Assembly (NCBI RefSeq): GCF_035634895.1
Contig: NZ_DASQCC010000216.1
Span: forward strand, 1-64,000
DNA from: Actinophytocola sp035634895
GTDB lineage: Bacteria; Actinomycetota; Actinomycetes; Mycobacteriales; Pseudonocardiaceae
Reading direction: 5' to 3'
DNA length: 64,000 nucleotides
The first letter of the stretch is position 1. Each line of letters opens with the position of its first letter. The notes beneath the pieces were generated by a model, which saw only the letters and a program-made list of their open reading frames with translations, ran no database searches and had not been told where the DNA came from. Shown in pieces: positions 7,393 to 16,735 of this stretch. A program made the position numbers and the translations under genes.

Positions 7393-8579
7393 CGGTCGTA
7401 CCTTTCGTCATCGAGCACGACGGGAAGCACGCTGATGCGGCGGGTCATCCACTCGGACTCCCAGCGCACCTCGGTGGTCCCGCTCAGCCGGGCGTGCGGG
7501 AAACGCGGCAGGAACGCGGACAGCGCGACCCTGGCCTCCAGGCGGGCCAGCGGTGCGCCGAGGCAGTAGTGGTGGCCGAGCCCGAAGCTGATGTGGTCGC
7601 GGGCCGCGTCCGGGTCGAAGTCGTCCGCGTGTGGACACCGGTTCGCCGCGGCCACGTTGATCTGCACGGGTGCGCCCCTGGGGATGAGGTAGCCGCCGAG
7701 GTCGACGTCCTCGGTGGCGAACCGCCAGGTCGCGTGCGGGAACGGCGGGTGCACCCGCAGCGTCTCCTCGATCCACCGGTCGATCTCCGCCTCGGTGCGT
7801 GGCCGCCGGTCCGGTGGCCGGCGCAGTGCCTCCAGGATCGCCGCGGCGATGAGACTCGCGGTGGACTCGTAGCCGGCCATGACGAGGCCGACCGTCCAGG
7901 TGACGACCTCGTCGAGGGTGATCGACTCGTCCGCGATCAGCCCCGTGATCAGGCCGTCGCGCAACGGGCCGGGGTCGGCGGCCCAGCCGGCGACCGCGCC
8001 GGCCAGTGCGCCGACGCCGGCGGTCCGCACGGCCTGGTCGGGTGAGTAGATGATGTCGTCGGTGGCCCGCCGCATCACCGGGTGCAGCTCCGCCGGCAGG
8101 CCGAGCATCTCGCAGATGAACCCCAGCGGGAGCGGGTAGGTGTAGTGCTCGACCAGGTTCACCTCGCCGGTCAGCTCGGCCAGCAACGTCTCGGCGAGCG
8201 TGACCAGCCGCGCGCCCCACTCCTCGGTGTTGCGGGGCGTGAAGATCCGCGCGTGCAGCCGCCGGATCCGGGCGTGCGCCGGCCCTTCGCTCATCACCAT
8301 CGTGCGGGCGACGTCCGCGCGGGGCTGGGAGCCGAGCATGACGCCGGGCACCCGCATCCACTCCGGGGTCAGCTCGATGTCCTTGGACAGCCGCCGGTCC
8401 GTGAGGGCCGTGCGCACGAGGTCCATGTCGCAGACGGCCCATGCGGTGCCGCCGTAGTAGTCGACCTTGACGACCGGGGCCGTGCGGCCCGCCGCGACGA
8501 GGCTGGGCATGCAGTCGACCGGCGCGGGCACGGTCGGGACGTCGACGTGCGGCGCGTCCAGCAGCTCCTCGGCCCTCAC
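7389..8579 (-). CDS. Cytochrome P450 (tailoring, coupled to the glycosyltransferase)
   Basis: The protein has 396 aa. The I-helix is 'MAGYESTASLI' (Glu-Ser), ExxR is 'EETLR', and the haem loop is 'FGLGHHYCLGAPLARLEA' (Cys339). The start is GTG 8579, overlapping the glycosyltransferase stop as GTGA, which implies translational coupling. A much longer open frame in phase is only GC-driven read-through of the glycosyltransferase region. Its coupling to the glycosyltransferase suggests action on the glycoside or its precursor. Formation of a second sugar-aglycone bond, as StaN does in staurosporine, is one hypothesis. Confidence 0.86.
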   Translation of the reverse strand: MRAEELLDAPHVDVPTVPAPVDCMPSLVAAGRTAPVVKVDYYGGTAWAVCDMDLVRTALTDRRLSKDIELTPEWMRVPGVMLGSQPRADVARTMVMSEGPAHARIRRLHARIFTPRNTEEWGARLVTLAETLLAELTGEVNLVEHYTYPLPLGFICEMLGLPAELHPVMRRATDDIIYSPDQAVRTAGVGALAGAVAGWAADPGPLRDGLITGLIADESITLDEVVTWTVGLVMAGYESTASLIAAAILEALRRPPDRRPRTEAEIDRWIEETLRVHPPFPHATWRFATEDVDLGGYLIPRGAPVQINVAAANRCPHADDFDPDAARDHISFGLGHHYCLGAPLARLEARVALSAFLPRFPHARLSGTTEVRWESEWMTRRISVLPVVLDDERYDR

Positions 8580-9841
8580 CGCCGGACCATGCCCTCGACC
8601 AGGTCCGCGGCGTGGCGCGGACCGTCCTGCGCGAGGTACTCCTTCTGCAGCCGGGTGGCGGCGTCGCGGTACCTGGCGTCGTCGAGCACGCCGCCGACCG
8701 CGCGCCGGACGCGTTGCGGGGTAACGCCTCTGAGCGCGACTCCCGCACCGGTCCACGTCACGCGCCTGGCCACGTCGGCCTTCTCCTCGGTGGCACCCGC
8801 GACCACGAGCGGCACGCCGTGGGCAAGCGCCGCGTTGACGCCGTTGAACCCGCCGTTGGTCACCATCACGTCCACGTGCGGAAGAAGCTGGTGGTACGGC
8901 ACGAATCCCTCGACGCGGGCGTTCGCCGGCACCGGCGTCTCGAGTGGACGGTTGCCCGTGGTCACCACGACGAGCACCGGCAGGTCCGCGAGCGCTTCGA
9001 GGGCCGGTAGGAGCAGGCGGTGTGTGTCGTCGGCGACCGTGCCCTGGGTCACGAGCACGACCTTCCGTCCGCCGTGGAGCTCGGGCCACCAATCGGGCGG
9101 GGTGGCGTCCGTGCCGGGTTGGTCCAGCAGGCCGACGAAGTGCGTGCCCGCGAAGAGGTCGGAACGGGGGAACTCGAACGACTCGACGGTGCCCATCAGG
9201 TACAGGTCCGGCCTGCGGGCGATGTTCTCCAGCACGCTCGCCGGCAGCCGGGGCAGCCCGGCCGCGGCCCGCACCTCGTCCGCGCGGTGGCGCAGGGCAC
9301 GCAGGGCGAGGTGGTCGCCCGCCAGGGTCAGCAGGCGGTTGCGCAGGCGGCCGGGCCACGACGCGGACGGCCCGAGCCCGTAGCCGAGCGGCGCGGTGTC
9401 CCTGCTGCCGAGCAGGTAGACGGAGTTGCCGACCCACGCCTGCGGGATTCCGGTGTGCTCACTGAGAAAGCAGGCGCCGTAGCACATGTCGTCGGAGACG
9501 ATGACGTCCGCGGGGAACCGCGCGAGGACGCCACGCAGGTCCGCCAGCTGGTCGACCGCGGTGCCGTAGAAGATGTCCGCCATGCCCGCGCGGAAGCTGG
9601 CCAGACCGGTCAGGTTCGCGTGGTCCGGGAACGCCTCCCGCTTGCTCATCCCGCCGAAGTCCCGGGCGGCGCACATGGGTTCGGGGGTCGCACCGGCCGC
9701 GCGGATCCTGTCGTGATAGGCCTTGCCCGTGTACCAGCGCACGTCGTGCCCGCGCCGGACGAGCTGCCGCACGACCGGAAGCACCGGGTTGACGTGGCCG
9801 TCCGCCGGGGTCGTCGCGACCAGCACTCGTGCTCCTGCCAT
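8576..9841 (-). CDS. rebG: GT1-family glycosyltransferase, RebG/StaG-like indolocarbazole N-glycosyltransferase
   Basis: The protein has 421 aa. It starts at ATG 9841 (MAGARVLVATTPADGH), where the GT-B fold begins; the frame stays open farther upstream but adds no recognisable sequence. The C-terminal donor site has 'VTNGGFNGVNAALAHGVPL', as in UGT/MGT enzymes. It is the first gene of the leftward operon and diverges from the tryptophan oxidase gene, as expected for rebG/staG beside rebO/staO. The assignment to RebG/StaG rests on family resemblance plus context. The sugar donor is unknown because the window has no sugar-nucleotide genes. Confidence 0.85.
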   Translation of the reverse strand: MAGARVLVATTPADGHVNPVLPVVRQLVRRGHDVRWYTGKAYHDRIRAAGATPEPMCAARDFGGMSKREAFPDHANLTGLASFRAGMADIFYGTAVDQLADLRGVLARFPADVIVSDDMCYGACFLSEHTGIPQAWVGNSVYLLGSRDTAPLGYGLGPSASWPGRLRNRLLTLAGDHLALRALRHRADEVRAAAGLPRLPASVLENIARRPDLYLMGTVESFEFPRSDLFAGTHFVGLLDQPGTDATPPDWWPELHGGRKVVLVTQGTVADDTHRLLLPALEALADLPVLVVVTTGNRPLETPVPANARVEGFVPYHQLLPHVDVMVTNGGFNGVNAALAHGVPLVVAGATEEKADVARRVTWTGAGVALRGVTPQRVRRAVGGVLDDARYRDAATRLQKEYLAQDGPRHAADLVEGMVRR

Positions 9842-10010
9842 GCCCGCCACGCTGCCCGCCCACCGCCTCAAGGGAAACGGTGCGCGGGCAACACCGTCAG
9901 CCTGGGGGATACGGGACACCGGACGGGGCCACCGGAGCCGTCAAGCGCTACCCACTCTGGGGATGCGCTGTGGGATGTGGGGGCCGGGCCCGAGCAGTTG
10001 ATGATGAGAC
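9842..10010. promoter_or_regulatory. Divergent promoter region between tailoring and aglycone operons
   Basis: These 169 bp must carry the promoters of both cluster operons. A short dyad CCCA-CTC-TGGG lies at 9951-9961, and several GGGG runs surround it. No convincing -35/-10 pair was found, as expected for activator-dependent promoters. The LAL regulator encoded at 16716-19364 is the obvious candidate to bind here. Confidence 0.4.
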
Positions 10011-11435
10011 ATGCGAGTGCCCAAGACGATCACCGTGCTGGGGGCGGGCGCCGCGGGGCTGGTCGCCGCGTACGAGCTGGAGCGGCGCGGGCACCGCGTG
10101 GAGGTCATCGAAGCGAGTGACCGGGTCGGCGGGCGCGTGTACACGCACCGCTTCGGCGCCGGCAAGCGGGCGCCGTTCGCCGAGCTCGGCGCGATGCGGG
10201 TCCGCACCGACCACACCCGCACCCTGCACTACATCGCCAAGCTGGGCCTGCTGAGCGAGATCCGCGAGTTCCGGACCCTGTTCTCCGACGACAACAACCT
10301 GCTGCACACCGGGAATGGCGGGCACGTGCGGGTACGCGAGGCGCCCGACGTCCTGGTGTCGCGGCTCGACGCGATGCTGGGCAGCCATCGCTACCGGCAC
10401 GGCACCCTGCTGTTCGGCGCCTGGCTGAGCGCCTGCGTCAACGCCATCGCGCCGCGGGAGTTCCGGGACTGGCCCGGCATGAGCACCGAGCTGCTCGACC
10501 TGGTCGACCGGATCGACATGGAGCCGTACTCCTACGGGTCCACAGTGGACCTGCACGCGGTCATCGCCGACCACCCGCACCTCCAGCCGATGATCTCCCA
10601 CGGCCACGACCGTCTCCTCGACGACGTGCTCGGCGAGACGACGGCCGCGCTCGTCCGGCTGCGTGGCGGCATGGACGCGCTGACCGCCGCGCTGGCGGCG
10701 CGGGTCCGCGGGCCGATCGCGCTCGGCCACGAGGTGACCGGGCTGTCGGTGCGGGACGACGGCGTGCTCGTCGGGGTGCGCCACGCCGGCAGCACCACCT
10801 ACCGGCACGCCGACCACGTGCTGTGCACCATCCCGTTCCCGGTCCTGCGGACCATGCACCTGGACGGATTCGACGACGACAAGCTGAGCGTGATCCACGA
10901 GACCCGGTACTGGCCGGCGACGAAGATCGCCTTCCACTGCCGCGAGCCGTTCTGGGCCGCGGACGGGATCACCGGCGGCGCCTCGTTCACCGGCGGCCTG
11001 ACGCGGCAGACCTACTACCCACCCGTGGACGGCGACCCGTCGCTGGGCGCGGTGTTGCTCGTCAGCTACACGATCGGGCCCGACGCCGACGAGATCGACC
11101 GGCTCGCGCCGGCGACCCGGTACCAACTCATCCAGCGGGAGGTCGGCCAGATGCATCCGAGGCTGCGGGAGCCGGGCATGATCCTCGGCTCGGCGAGCCA
11201 GGCGTGGGGCGACCACCCGTGGAACCGCGGCGCGGCGGCGATCCGCTGGAGCCAGGACGCGGCCACCTGCCAGGAACAGCAGGCCGCGGCGGCCCGGCCG
11301 CAGGGCCGGCTGTTCTTCGCCGGCGAGCACTGCTCGTCGAAGCCGGCGTGGATCGAGGGCGCGATCGAGTCGGCCATCGACGCCGTGCACGACATCGAGT
11401 GGTACCGGCCGGCGCTGAGCAAGCAGGCACAGTGA
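10011..11435 (+). CDS. rebO: FAD-dependent L-tryptophan oxidase (RebO/StaO/VioA family)
   Basis: The protein has 474 aa. The N-terminal dinucleotide fold is 'VLGAGAAGLVAAYELERRG', with 'VEVIEASDRVGGRVYTHRF' binding FAD and the C-terminal amine-oxidase block 'LFFAGEHCSS' about residue 436. The family oxidises L-tryptophan (or 7-chlorotryptophan) to the indole-3-pyruvate imine, the first step of indolocarbazole and violacein assembly. No halogenase is in the window, so plain tryptophan is the expected substrate. The ribosome site is weak (GATGAG). The stop overlaps the next start as GTGA. Confidence 0.93.
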   Translation: MRVPKTITVLGAGAAGLVAAYELERRGHRVEVIEASDRVGGRVYTHRFGAGKRAPFAELGAMRVRTDHTRTLHYIAKLGLLSEIREFRTLFSDDNNLLHTGNGGHVRVREAPDVLVSRLDAMLGSHRYRHGTLLFGAWLSACVNAIAPREFRDWPGMSTELLDLVDRIDMEPYSYGSTVDLHAVIADHPHLQPMISHGHDRLLDDVLGETTAALVRLRGGMDALTAALAARVRGPIALGHEVTGLSVRDDGVLVGVRHAGSTTYRHADHVLCTIPFPVLRTMHLDGFDDDKLSVIHETRYWPATKIAFHCREPFWAADGITGGASFTGGLTRQTYYPPVDGDPSLGAVLLVSYTIGPDADEIDRLAPATRYQLIQREVGQMHPRLREPGMILGSASQAWGDHPWNRGAAAIRWSQDAATCQEQQAAAARPQGRLFFAGEHCSSKPAWIEGAIESAIDAVHDIEWYRPALSKQAQ

Positions 11436-14029
11436 GCGTCTTCCACCTGCCCCGCCTGCACTTCACGGGCACGGCGACGACCTGGCGGCCCGTCGGGCCC
11501 GGCAACGGCCACTTCGCGATCGACGCGGCGGTGTCCGGTGTGGAGCGCCGGCCCGGCGAGGCCGACGCGACCGATCCCGCGGTGGGCCGGCGCGTGGACA
11601 TGTGGGGGCACTACAACGAGTACCTGCAGACGACCGCGAACCGCGCCCGCGTCTTCGACCTCGACCCGTCGTCGGACCGGACCACCACACTGATGGTGGG
11701 CCAGTTCGGCCTCGGCCGGGGCGACCGCTCGCACGACACGGACTACCTGCTCACCGGTGCCGTGCACGGCTTCTCGCCGCCGCGGTGGCACGACGCCCGC
11801 CGGGGCACGGTCGTGCACCAGTTCGTGGTGGCGCGGGAGGACGTGACGTGGCTGGTGGCCGGGTCCGTCGCGGCGGAGATGCTCTCGGACGGCATCGTCG
11901 TGCAGTTCGCGCTCCTCACCCCGGCGACGCCGCAGGTTCCCGACGCGCCCCGGCGGTGGGACCTGCGGGGCACGGTCGCGCCGTGGCACCGCGGCGAGTC
12001 GCGGACCTACCCGGCCGGCCGGCTGCTGGTGCCGGTGGACGAGGAGTCGTACCCGCTCACGGTCGAGGTGGCGGACGGGCACGTCATGTTCAACCTGCCG
12101 CCGCCGCGGGACGCGGAGCTGCGGACCGCCGGAGAGGCACTGCTCCTGGCGTCCACACGCGACGGTCGCATCCTGTCCCGGGAGCGGGAGATCAACCTCC
12201 ACGTCGACGACGCCTGCGTGTTCCTGGAGCATCCCCGCCATCCCGGCGACCACGAGCACGACGTCGAGGTCGGGTTCCGCGCCTTCGTCCGGGGCAGGCC
12301 CGCGCCCGTCGCGAACGTGGCGCTGCGCCACGACCCGGCCGGGATCGTGCACGGTGTGGTCACGTGCCCGGGAGCCGACGGGGCCGGGCGAATCGTCCTG
12401 CGGGGCATCCGGGCGGGCACGACCCGGGTCGTGCTCACGGTCGACGGCCACGAGGCCGGCGACCTGTTCGTCCGCGTGCTGCCCGACGACTGGTGGCTGG
12501 CGGACCTGCCACCGGAGGAGATCACCTTCGAGCTGGTGCACCGCGAGGTCCTCGCCCCCTACGAGCGGCGCTCCTCGTTCATGCGGCAGGAGGTCTTCAG
12601 CCTCGCCGACCGGTGCAAGGTCGATACGTACGCGAAGCTGATCTGGCAGATGTGCGATCCCCGCAACAAGGGCAAGACCTACTACATGCCACCCACCCGG
12701 GACCTGACGCTGCCCAAGGCGGGGCTGCTGCTGCGTTACCTGCGGTCACGGCAGCGACCCGAGCACGTGCTCCGCACCGTGCCCGCCGCTCCTGTCCACA
12801 GAGGACTCCGGACCCGCGAGGAGCTCGTGTCCGCGCTACGGGACGGCGTCACGCTGGAGCTGGCCGTGATGCTCCAGTACCTGTACGCGGCGTACTCGGT
12901 GCCGGCACACGGCGCGGGCCTGGAGTACGTCCGCACGGGCGACTGGACCGCCGAGCAGCTCCGGACCGCCTGTGGCGACGGCGGCGAGACGCTCGACGGC
13001 GGGATCCGTGGCGTGCTGGTCAGGATCGCCCGCGAGGAGATGATCCACTTCCTGGCGGTCAACAACATCCTCACGGCCATCGGCGAGCCGTTCCACGTCC
13101 CGGACGTGGATTTCGGCACCGTCAACGCGAACCTGCCCGTCCCGCTGGACCTCTGCCTGGAACGACTGAACCCGGCCAGCGTCGAGCGGTTCGCCGAGAT
13201 CGAGCGGCCGGCGGGCCGGACCGACGTGCTGCTGGGTGACCGGGCGGGGCGGGCCGATCTCGACGAGCACACCTACTCGTCGATCAGCGAGCTGTACCGG
13301 GACATCCGGCAGGGCCTGCGGGACATTCCGGACCTGTTCCTGACCGAACGCGGCCGCACCGGCGGCGAGCACCACCTCTTCCTGCGTGCGGCCCTCAACG
13401 ACCGCCACCCCGACTACCAGGTGCGGGTCGACGACCTCACCAGTGCCCTGTTCGCGATCGACGTCGTCACCGAGCAGGGCGAGGGTGGGGAGCTGGCCGA
13501 CGGCGACGAGCCAGCCGAGGAGTCGCACTACGAGGCGTTCCGGGGCCTCGCCGCGGTCCTGCGTCATGGCTGGGTGCCGTCCTACCCCACCGTCCGGAAC
13601 CCGACCGTGCGCCGGGGCGACCGGACCAGGCAGTACGTGCCGGACCCCGACGCGCGGGAGGTCATGCGGCTGTTCAACGAGAGCTACTCGGTGATGCTGC
13701 GGCTGATGGTCCAGCACTTCGGCGGCGGGCCGGACACCAGCCTGCGCCGGTCGCGGCTGATGAACACCGCCATCGACGTGATGACCGGTGTCATGCGCCC
13801 GCTCGGCGAGCTGCTCGTGACCATGCCGTCGGGACTGCCCGGCCGGACGGCGGGCCCGTCGTTCGAGCTGGACGACCCACCCGCCTTCGTCGCACGGCAG
13901 GACGTGGCGGTGCGGCGGATCGCCCAGCGCCTGGCGGCCATGGCCGTCCAGGCCGTGAAATGCCCGCTCGTGCCGGCCGGGGTGGCCGAGCTCTGCACGG
14001 TGCTGGCCGACCAGATCCGAGGAGGCTGA
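11432..14029 (+). CDS. rebD: Chromopyrrolic acid synthase (RebD/StaD/VioB family)
   Basis: The protein has 865 aa and starts at GTG 11432, overlapping the oxidase stop. The N-terminus 'FHLPRLHFTGTA' and 'VDMWGHYNEYL' are hallmark blocks of VioB/RebD proteins, which couple two indole-pyruvate imines to chromopyrrolic acid. A ferritin-like domain follows: 'AVMLQYLYAAYS' about residue 475 and 'REEMIHFLAVNNI' about 535. From memory, characterised members have about 1000-1100 aa, so this one is short. The N-terminal segment between 'GTATTW' and 'GHFAIDA' seems to lack about 45-50 residues. Essential blocks are present and the frame is clean, so I regard it as functional. Confidence 0.93.
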   Translation: MSVFHLPRLHFTGTATTWRPVGPGNGHFAIDAAVSGVERRPGEADATDPAVGRRVDMWGHYNEYLQTTANRARVFDLDPSSDRTTTLMVGQFGLGRGDRSHDTDYLLTGAVHGFSPPRWHDARRGTVVHQFVVAREDVTWLVAGSVAAEMLSDGIVVQFALLTPATPQVPDAPRRWDLRGTVAPWHRGESRTYPAGRLLVPVDEESYPLTVEVADGHVMFNLPPPRDAELRTAGEALLLASTRDGRILSREREINLHVDDACVFLEHPRHPGDHEHDVEVGFRAFVRGRPAPVANVALRHDPAGIVHGVVTCPGADGAGRIVLRGIRAGTTRVVLTVDGHEAGDLFVRVLPDDWWLADLPPEEITFELVHREVLAPYERRSSFMRQEVFSLADRCKVDTYAKLIWQMCDPRNKGKTYYMPPTRDLTLPKAGLLLRYLRSRQRPEHVLRTVPAAPVHRGLRTREELVSALRDGVTLELAVMLQYLYAAYSVPAHGAGLEYVRTGDWTAEQLRTACGDGGETLDGGIRGVLVRIAREEMIHFLAVNNILTAIGEPFHVPDVDFGTVNANLPVPLDLCLERLNPASVERFAEIERPAGRTDVLLGDRAGRADLDEHTYSSISELYRDIRQGLRDIPDLFLTERGRTGGEHHLFLRAALNDRHPDYQVRVDDLTSALFAIDVVTEQGEGGELADGDEPAEESHYEAFRGLAAVLRHGWVPSYPTVRNPTVRRGDRTRQYVPDPDAREVMRLFNESYSVMLRLMVQHFGGGPDTSLRRSRLMNTAIDVMTGVMRPLGELLVTMPSGLPGRTAGPSFELDDPPAFVARQDVAVRRIAQRLAAMAVQAVKCPLVPAGVAELCTVLADQIRGG

Positions 14030-14030
14030 C

Positions 14031-15581
14031 ATGCACGAGACCGACGTGCTGATCGTGGGCGGCGGCCCGGTGGGTCTGGCGCTGGCGCTGAACCTCACCC
14101 ATCGGGGCATCGACCACCTGGTGATCGACGAGGGCGACGGCGTGGTCCGGCACCCCAAGGTCAGCACGGTCGGGCCGCGGTCGATGGAGTACTTCCGGCG
14201 CTGGGGGGTCGCGGACCGGATCCGCGAGGCGGGCTGGCCACCCGACCACCCGCTGGACATCGCGTGGGTCACCCGGGTCGGCGAGTACGAGCTCCACCGC
14301 TTCGAACGCGGCACCACGGCCGACCGTCCCGCCTTCGCGCACACGCCGGAGCCCGACCAGGTCTGCCCGGCCCACCTGCTGAACCCGGTGCTGGCCAAGG
14401 CCGTCGGCTCGCTGCGGTACCGGTGCCGGCTCCAGGGCTTCACGCAGGAGCCCGACGGTGTCCGCGCGGAGGTCACCCACGACGGGACGACGACGGCGGT
14501 GTCCGCCCGGTTCCTGGTCGCGTGTGACGGCAGCGCCTCCCCCGTCCGCGGGTCGGTCGGCATCGACGCCCCGTCCCTGCACGAGACCAGGGTGTTCCGC
14601 AACATCCTGTTCCACGCGCCGGAGCTGGCCGCACGGCTGGGTCACCGGACCGCGCTGGTGTACTTCCTGATGCGGTCGTCGGCGCTGCGCTATCCCATGC
14701 GTTCACTCGACGGCCGCGGCCTGTACAACCTGGTCGTGTCGGCCGACACCGACGAGGACGCGCTGTCCCTGGTGCGGGACGCGATCGCGGTCGAGACACC
14801 GGTCGAGCTGGTGTCGGACGGGGTGTGGCACCTGACGCAGCGGGTCGCCGACCACTACCGGTCGGGGCGGGTGTTCCTGGCCGGGGACGCGGCGCACACG
14901 CTGTCCCCGTCGGGCGGTTTCGGCATGAACACGGGGATCGGCGACGCCGCGGACCTGGGTTGGAAGCTCGCGGCCACACTCGACGGCTGGGCCGGACCGG
15001 GTCTGCTGGACACCTACGAGACCGAACGGCGGCCGGTCGCGCTGGACAGCCTGGCCGCCGCCAACACGAACCTGACGCGCACCACGGACCGGACGATCCC
15101 GGCCGACCTGTCGCTCGACACGCCGCGGGGCGCCTCGGCGCGGGCGGCGATGGCCGAGCGGCTGGCCAGCGGTGGCGCATGGCGTGAGTTCGACGCGCCG
15201 GAGGTCCACTTCGGATTCCACTACCGCTCGCCGATCGTCGTCGCCGACGGTCCGGCCGAGGTCACCCCGGACTGGCGGCCGGGCAGTGACCCGGGCAGCC
15301 GTGCCGCGCACGCGTGGGTCCGCCCCGGTCTGTCCACACTGGACCTGTTCGGCCGCGGCCACACGTTGCTGCGGTTCGCGGACGCCGGTCCGCTCGACGG
15401 GTTCCGGCGCGCGTTCGCCGACCGGGGCATGCCGCTGGCGGTCGTCCGGTGCGAGGACCCGGAGATCGCCCGGTTGTACCGCTTCGGGTTCGTGCTCGTG
15501 CGCCCGGACGGCCACGTGGCGTGGCGCGGGGACGAGCCGCCGGCCCCTGACCTCGCCGATGTCGTCCGAGGGGCCCGGTGA
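14031..15581 (+). CDS. rebC: FAD-dependent monooxygenase (RebC/StaC family)
   Basis: The protein has 516 aa. 'IVGGGPVGLALALN' (residues 5-18), 'VACDGSASPVR' and 'LAGDAAHTLSPSGGFGMNTG' (about 283) are the GxGxxG, DG and GD motifs of aromatic hydroxylases. In known pathways RebC or StaC works with RebP/StaP on chromopyrrolic acid and sets the oxidation state at the pyrrole: imide (RebC) or lactam (StaC). I cannot place this copy in either clade without an alignment. A GGAGG site 5 nt before the ATG gives strong initiation. The stop overlaps the next gene as TGATG. Confidence 0.92.
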   Translation: MHETDVLIVGGGPVGLALALNLTHRGIDHLVIDEGDGVVRHPKVSTVGPRSMEYFRRWGVADRIREAGWPPDHPLDIAWVTRVGEYELHRFERGTTADRPAFAHTPEPDQVCPAHLLNPVLAKAVGSLRYRCRLQGFTQEPDGVRAEVTHDGTTTAVSARFLVACDGSASPVRGSVGIDAPSLHETRVFRNILFHAPELAARLGHRTALVYFLMRSSALRYPMRSLDGRGLYNLVVSADTDEDALSLVRDAIAVETPVELVSDGVWHLTQRVADHYRSGRVFLAGDAAHTLSPSGGFGMNTGIGDAADLGWKLAATLDGWAGPGLLDTYETERRPVALDSLAAANTNLTRTTDRTIPADLSLDTPRGASARAAMAERLASGGAWREFDAPEVHFGFHYRSPIVVADGPAEVTPDWRPGSDPGSRAAHAWVRPGLSTLDLFGRGHTLLRFADAGPLDGFRRAFADRGMPLAVVRCEDPEIARLYRFGFVLVRPDGHVAWRGDEPPAPDLADVVRGAR

Positions 15582-16735
15582 TGGAGCCGTTCTCGCCGCG
15601 GGACTGGCCGGCGGCGGACATCGCGAACCCGTACCCGGTGTACCGGCGCTACCGGGCGGCGGATCCGGTGCACCAGGCCGAGCCGGGCACGTGGTACGTC
15701 TTCGGCTACGACGACGTCGCCGACGTGCTGTCGAGCAAGGCCTTCGGGCGCAACATGCCGGCGCACATTCCGGGGCGGAACGACGCGCTGCGCCGGAGCG
15801 TGGAGAACTGGCTGGTCTTCCTGGACCCGCCCCGGCACACCCGCCTGCGCCGCCTGCTGTCCGCCGAGCTCTCCACCCGGGTGGTGGCCGACCTGCGCCC
15901 GCGGATCGCCGCCGTGGCGCGCGGCCTGCTGCGTCCGTTGGCCGGGCCGCACGACTTCGTGAAGGAGTTCGCGGCACCGTTGCCGGTGCTGGTGATCTCC
16001 GAGTTGCTGGGGGTGCCGGGGAGCCTGCACCCGTGGTTCCGCGAGCGCGCGGAATGGTTGCAGCAGGCCAGTTCCGCCCGCGCGGCCCGGGACGGGTTCA
16101 CGAAGGCCGAGACCGCCGCCCGCGAGCTGACCGAGTACTTCGCCGGCCAGGCACGGCTCCGCCGCCGTTCGCCGCGGCGAGACCTGGTGTCCCTGCTGGC
16201 GAACGCGCCCGGTCTCACCGACGACGAGATCACCGGCACCTGCGTGCACCTGCTGACCGCCGGCCACGAGACCACGACGAACCTGCTCGGCAAGTCGGTA
16301 CTCGCGCTGGCCGCCCGGCCGGCGCTCGCCGACCGGTTGCGGGCCAGGCCGTCCGCCGCGGTCGACGAGCTGGTCCGGTACGACGCACCGGTGCAGATGG
16401 TGACCCGCTGGGCCACCGAGCCACGGGCGCTGGGCGGGCGGCGGATCGACAGCGGCGACAAGGTGGTGCTCGTGCTCGGCTCGGCCAACCGCGACCCCAC
16501 CAGGTTCCCCGAGCCGGATCGGCTGTACCTGGACCGGGACACCTCGCGGCACTGCGGCTTCGGGCTGGGCATCCACTACTGCCTCGGCGCCCAGCTCGCC
16601 AGGGCAGAGGCCGAGATCGCCCTCCCCCTGCTGCTCGACTTCCTGCCCGGCCGCACGGTGGACGGTGTCCACTTCGGACACGACATGGTGTTCCACGGTC
16701 CGACGAGGCTGCTGCTCAGTCGTTGGGCTGGATGA
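15581..16735 (+). CDS. rebP: Cytochrome P450 aryl-coupling enzyme (RebP/StaP, CYP245-like)
   Basis: The protein has 384 aa. It has I-helix 'TAGHETTTNLL', ExxR in 'VDELVR', and haem loop 'FGLGIHYCLGAQLAR' (Cys334). Its position directly after RebO, RebD and RebC homologues identifies it as the P450 that forms the C-C bond between the two indoles of chromopyrrolic acid. ATG 15581 is preferred over GTG 15578 because GAGGGG is 7 nt away. The last 20 bp overlap the 3' end of the convergent LuxR gene, so there is no room for a terminator between them. Confidence 0.9.
   Translation: MEPFSPRDWPAADIANPYPVYRRYRAADPVHQAEPGTWYVFGYDDVADVLSSKAFGRNMPAHIPGRNDALRRSVENWLVFLDPPRHTRLRRLLSAELSTRVVADLRPRIAAVARGLLRPLAGPHDFVKEFAAPLPVLVISELLGVPGSLHPWFRERAEWLQQASSARAARDGFTKAETAARELTEYFAGQARLRRRSPRRDLVSLLANAPGLTDDEITGTCVHLLTAGHETTTNLLGKSVLALAARPALADRLRARPSAAVDELVRYDAPVQMVTRWATEPRALGGRRIDSGDKVVLVLGSANRDPTRFPEPDRLYLDRDTSRHCGFGLGIHYCLGAQLARAEAEIALPLLLDFLPGRTVDGVHFGHDMVFHGPTRLLLSRWAG

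Noticed and set aside
7389..9437. A 682-codon version of the P450 that starts inside the glycosyltransferase gene
   Set aside because: The N-terminal 280 codons are a shadow of the glycosyltransferase. GTG 8579 with GTGA overlap is the natural start.
10823..14029. A 1068-codon frame containing the RebD homologue
   Set aside because: The part before 11432 overlaps the oxidase gene in another phase. RebD homology begins at GTG 11432, so the true gene is shorter.
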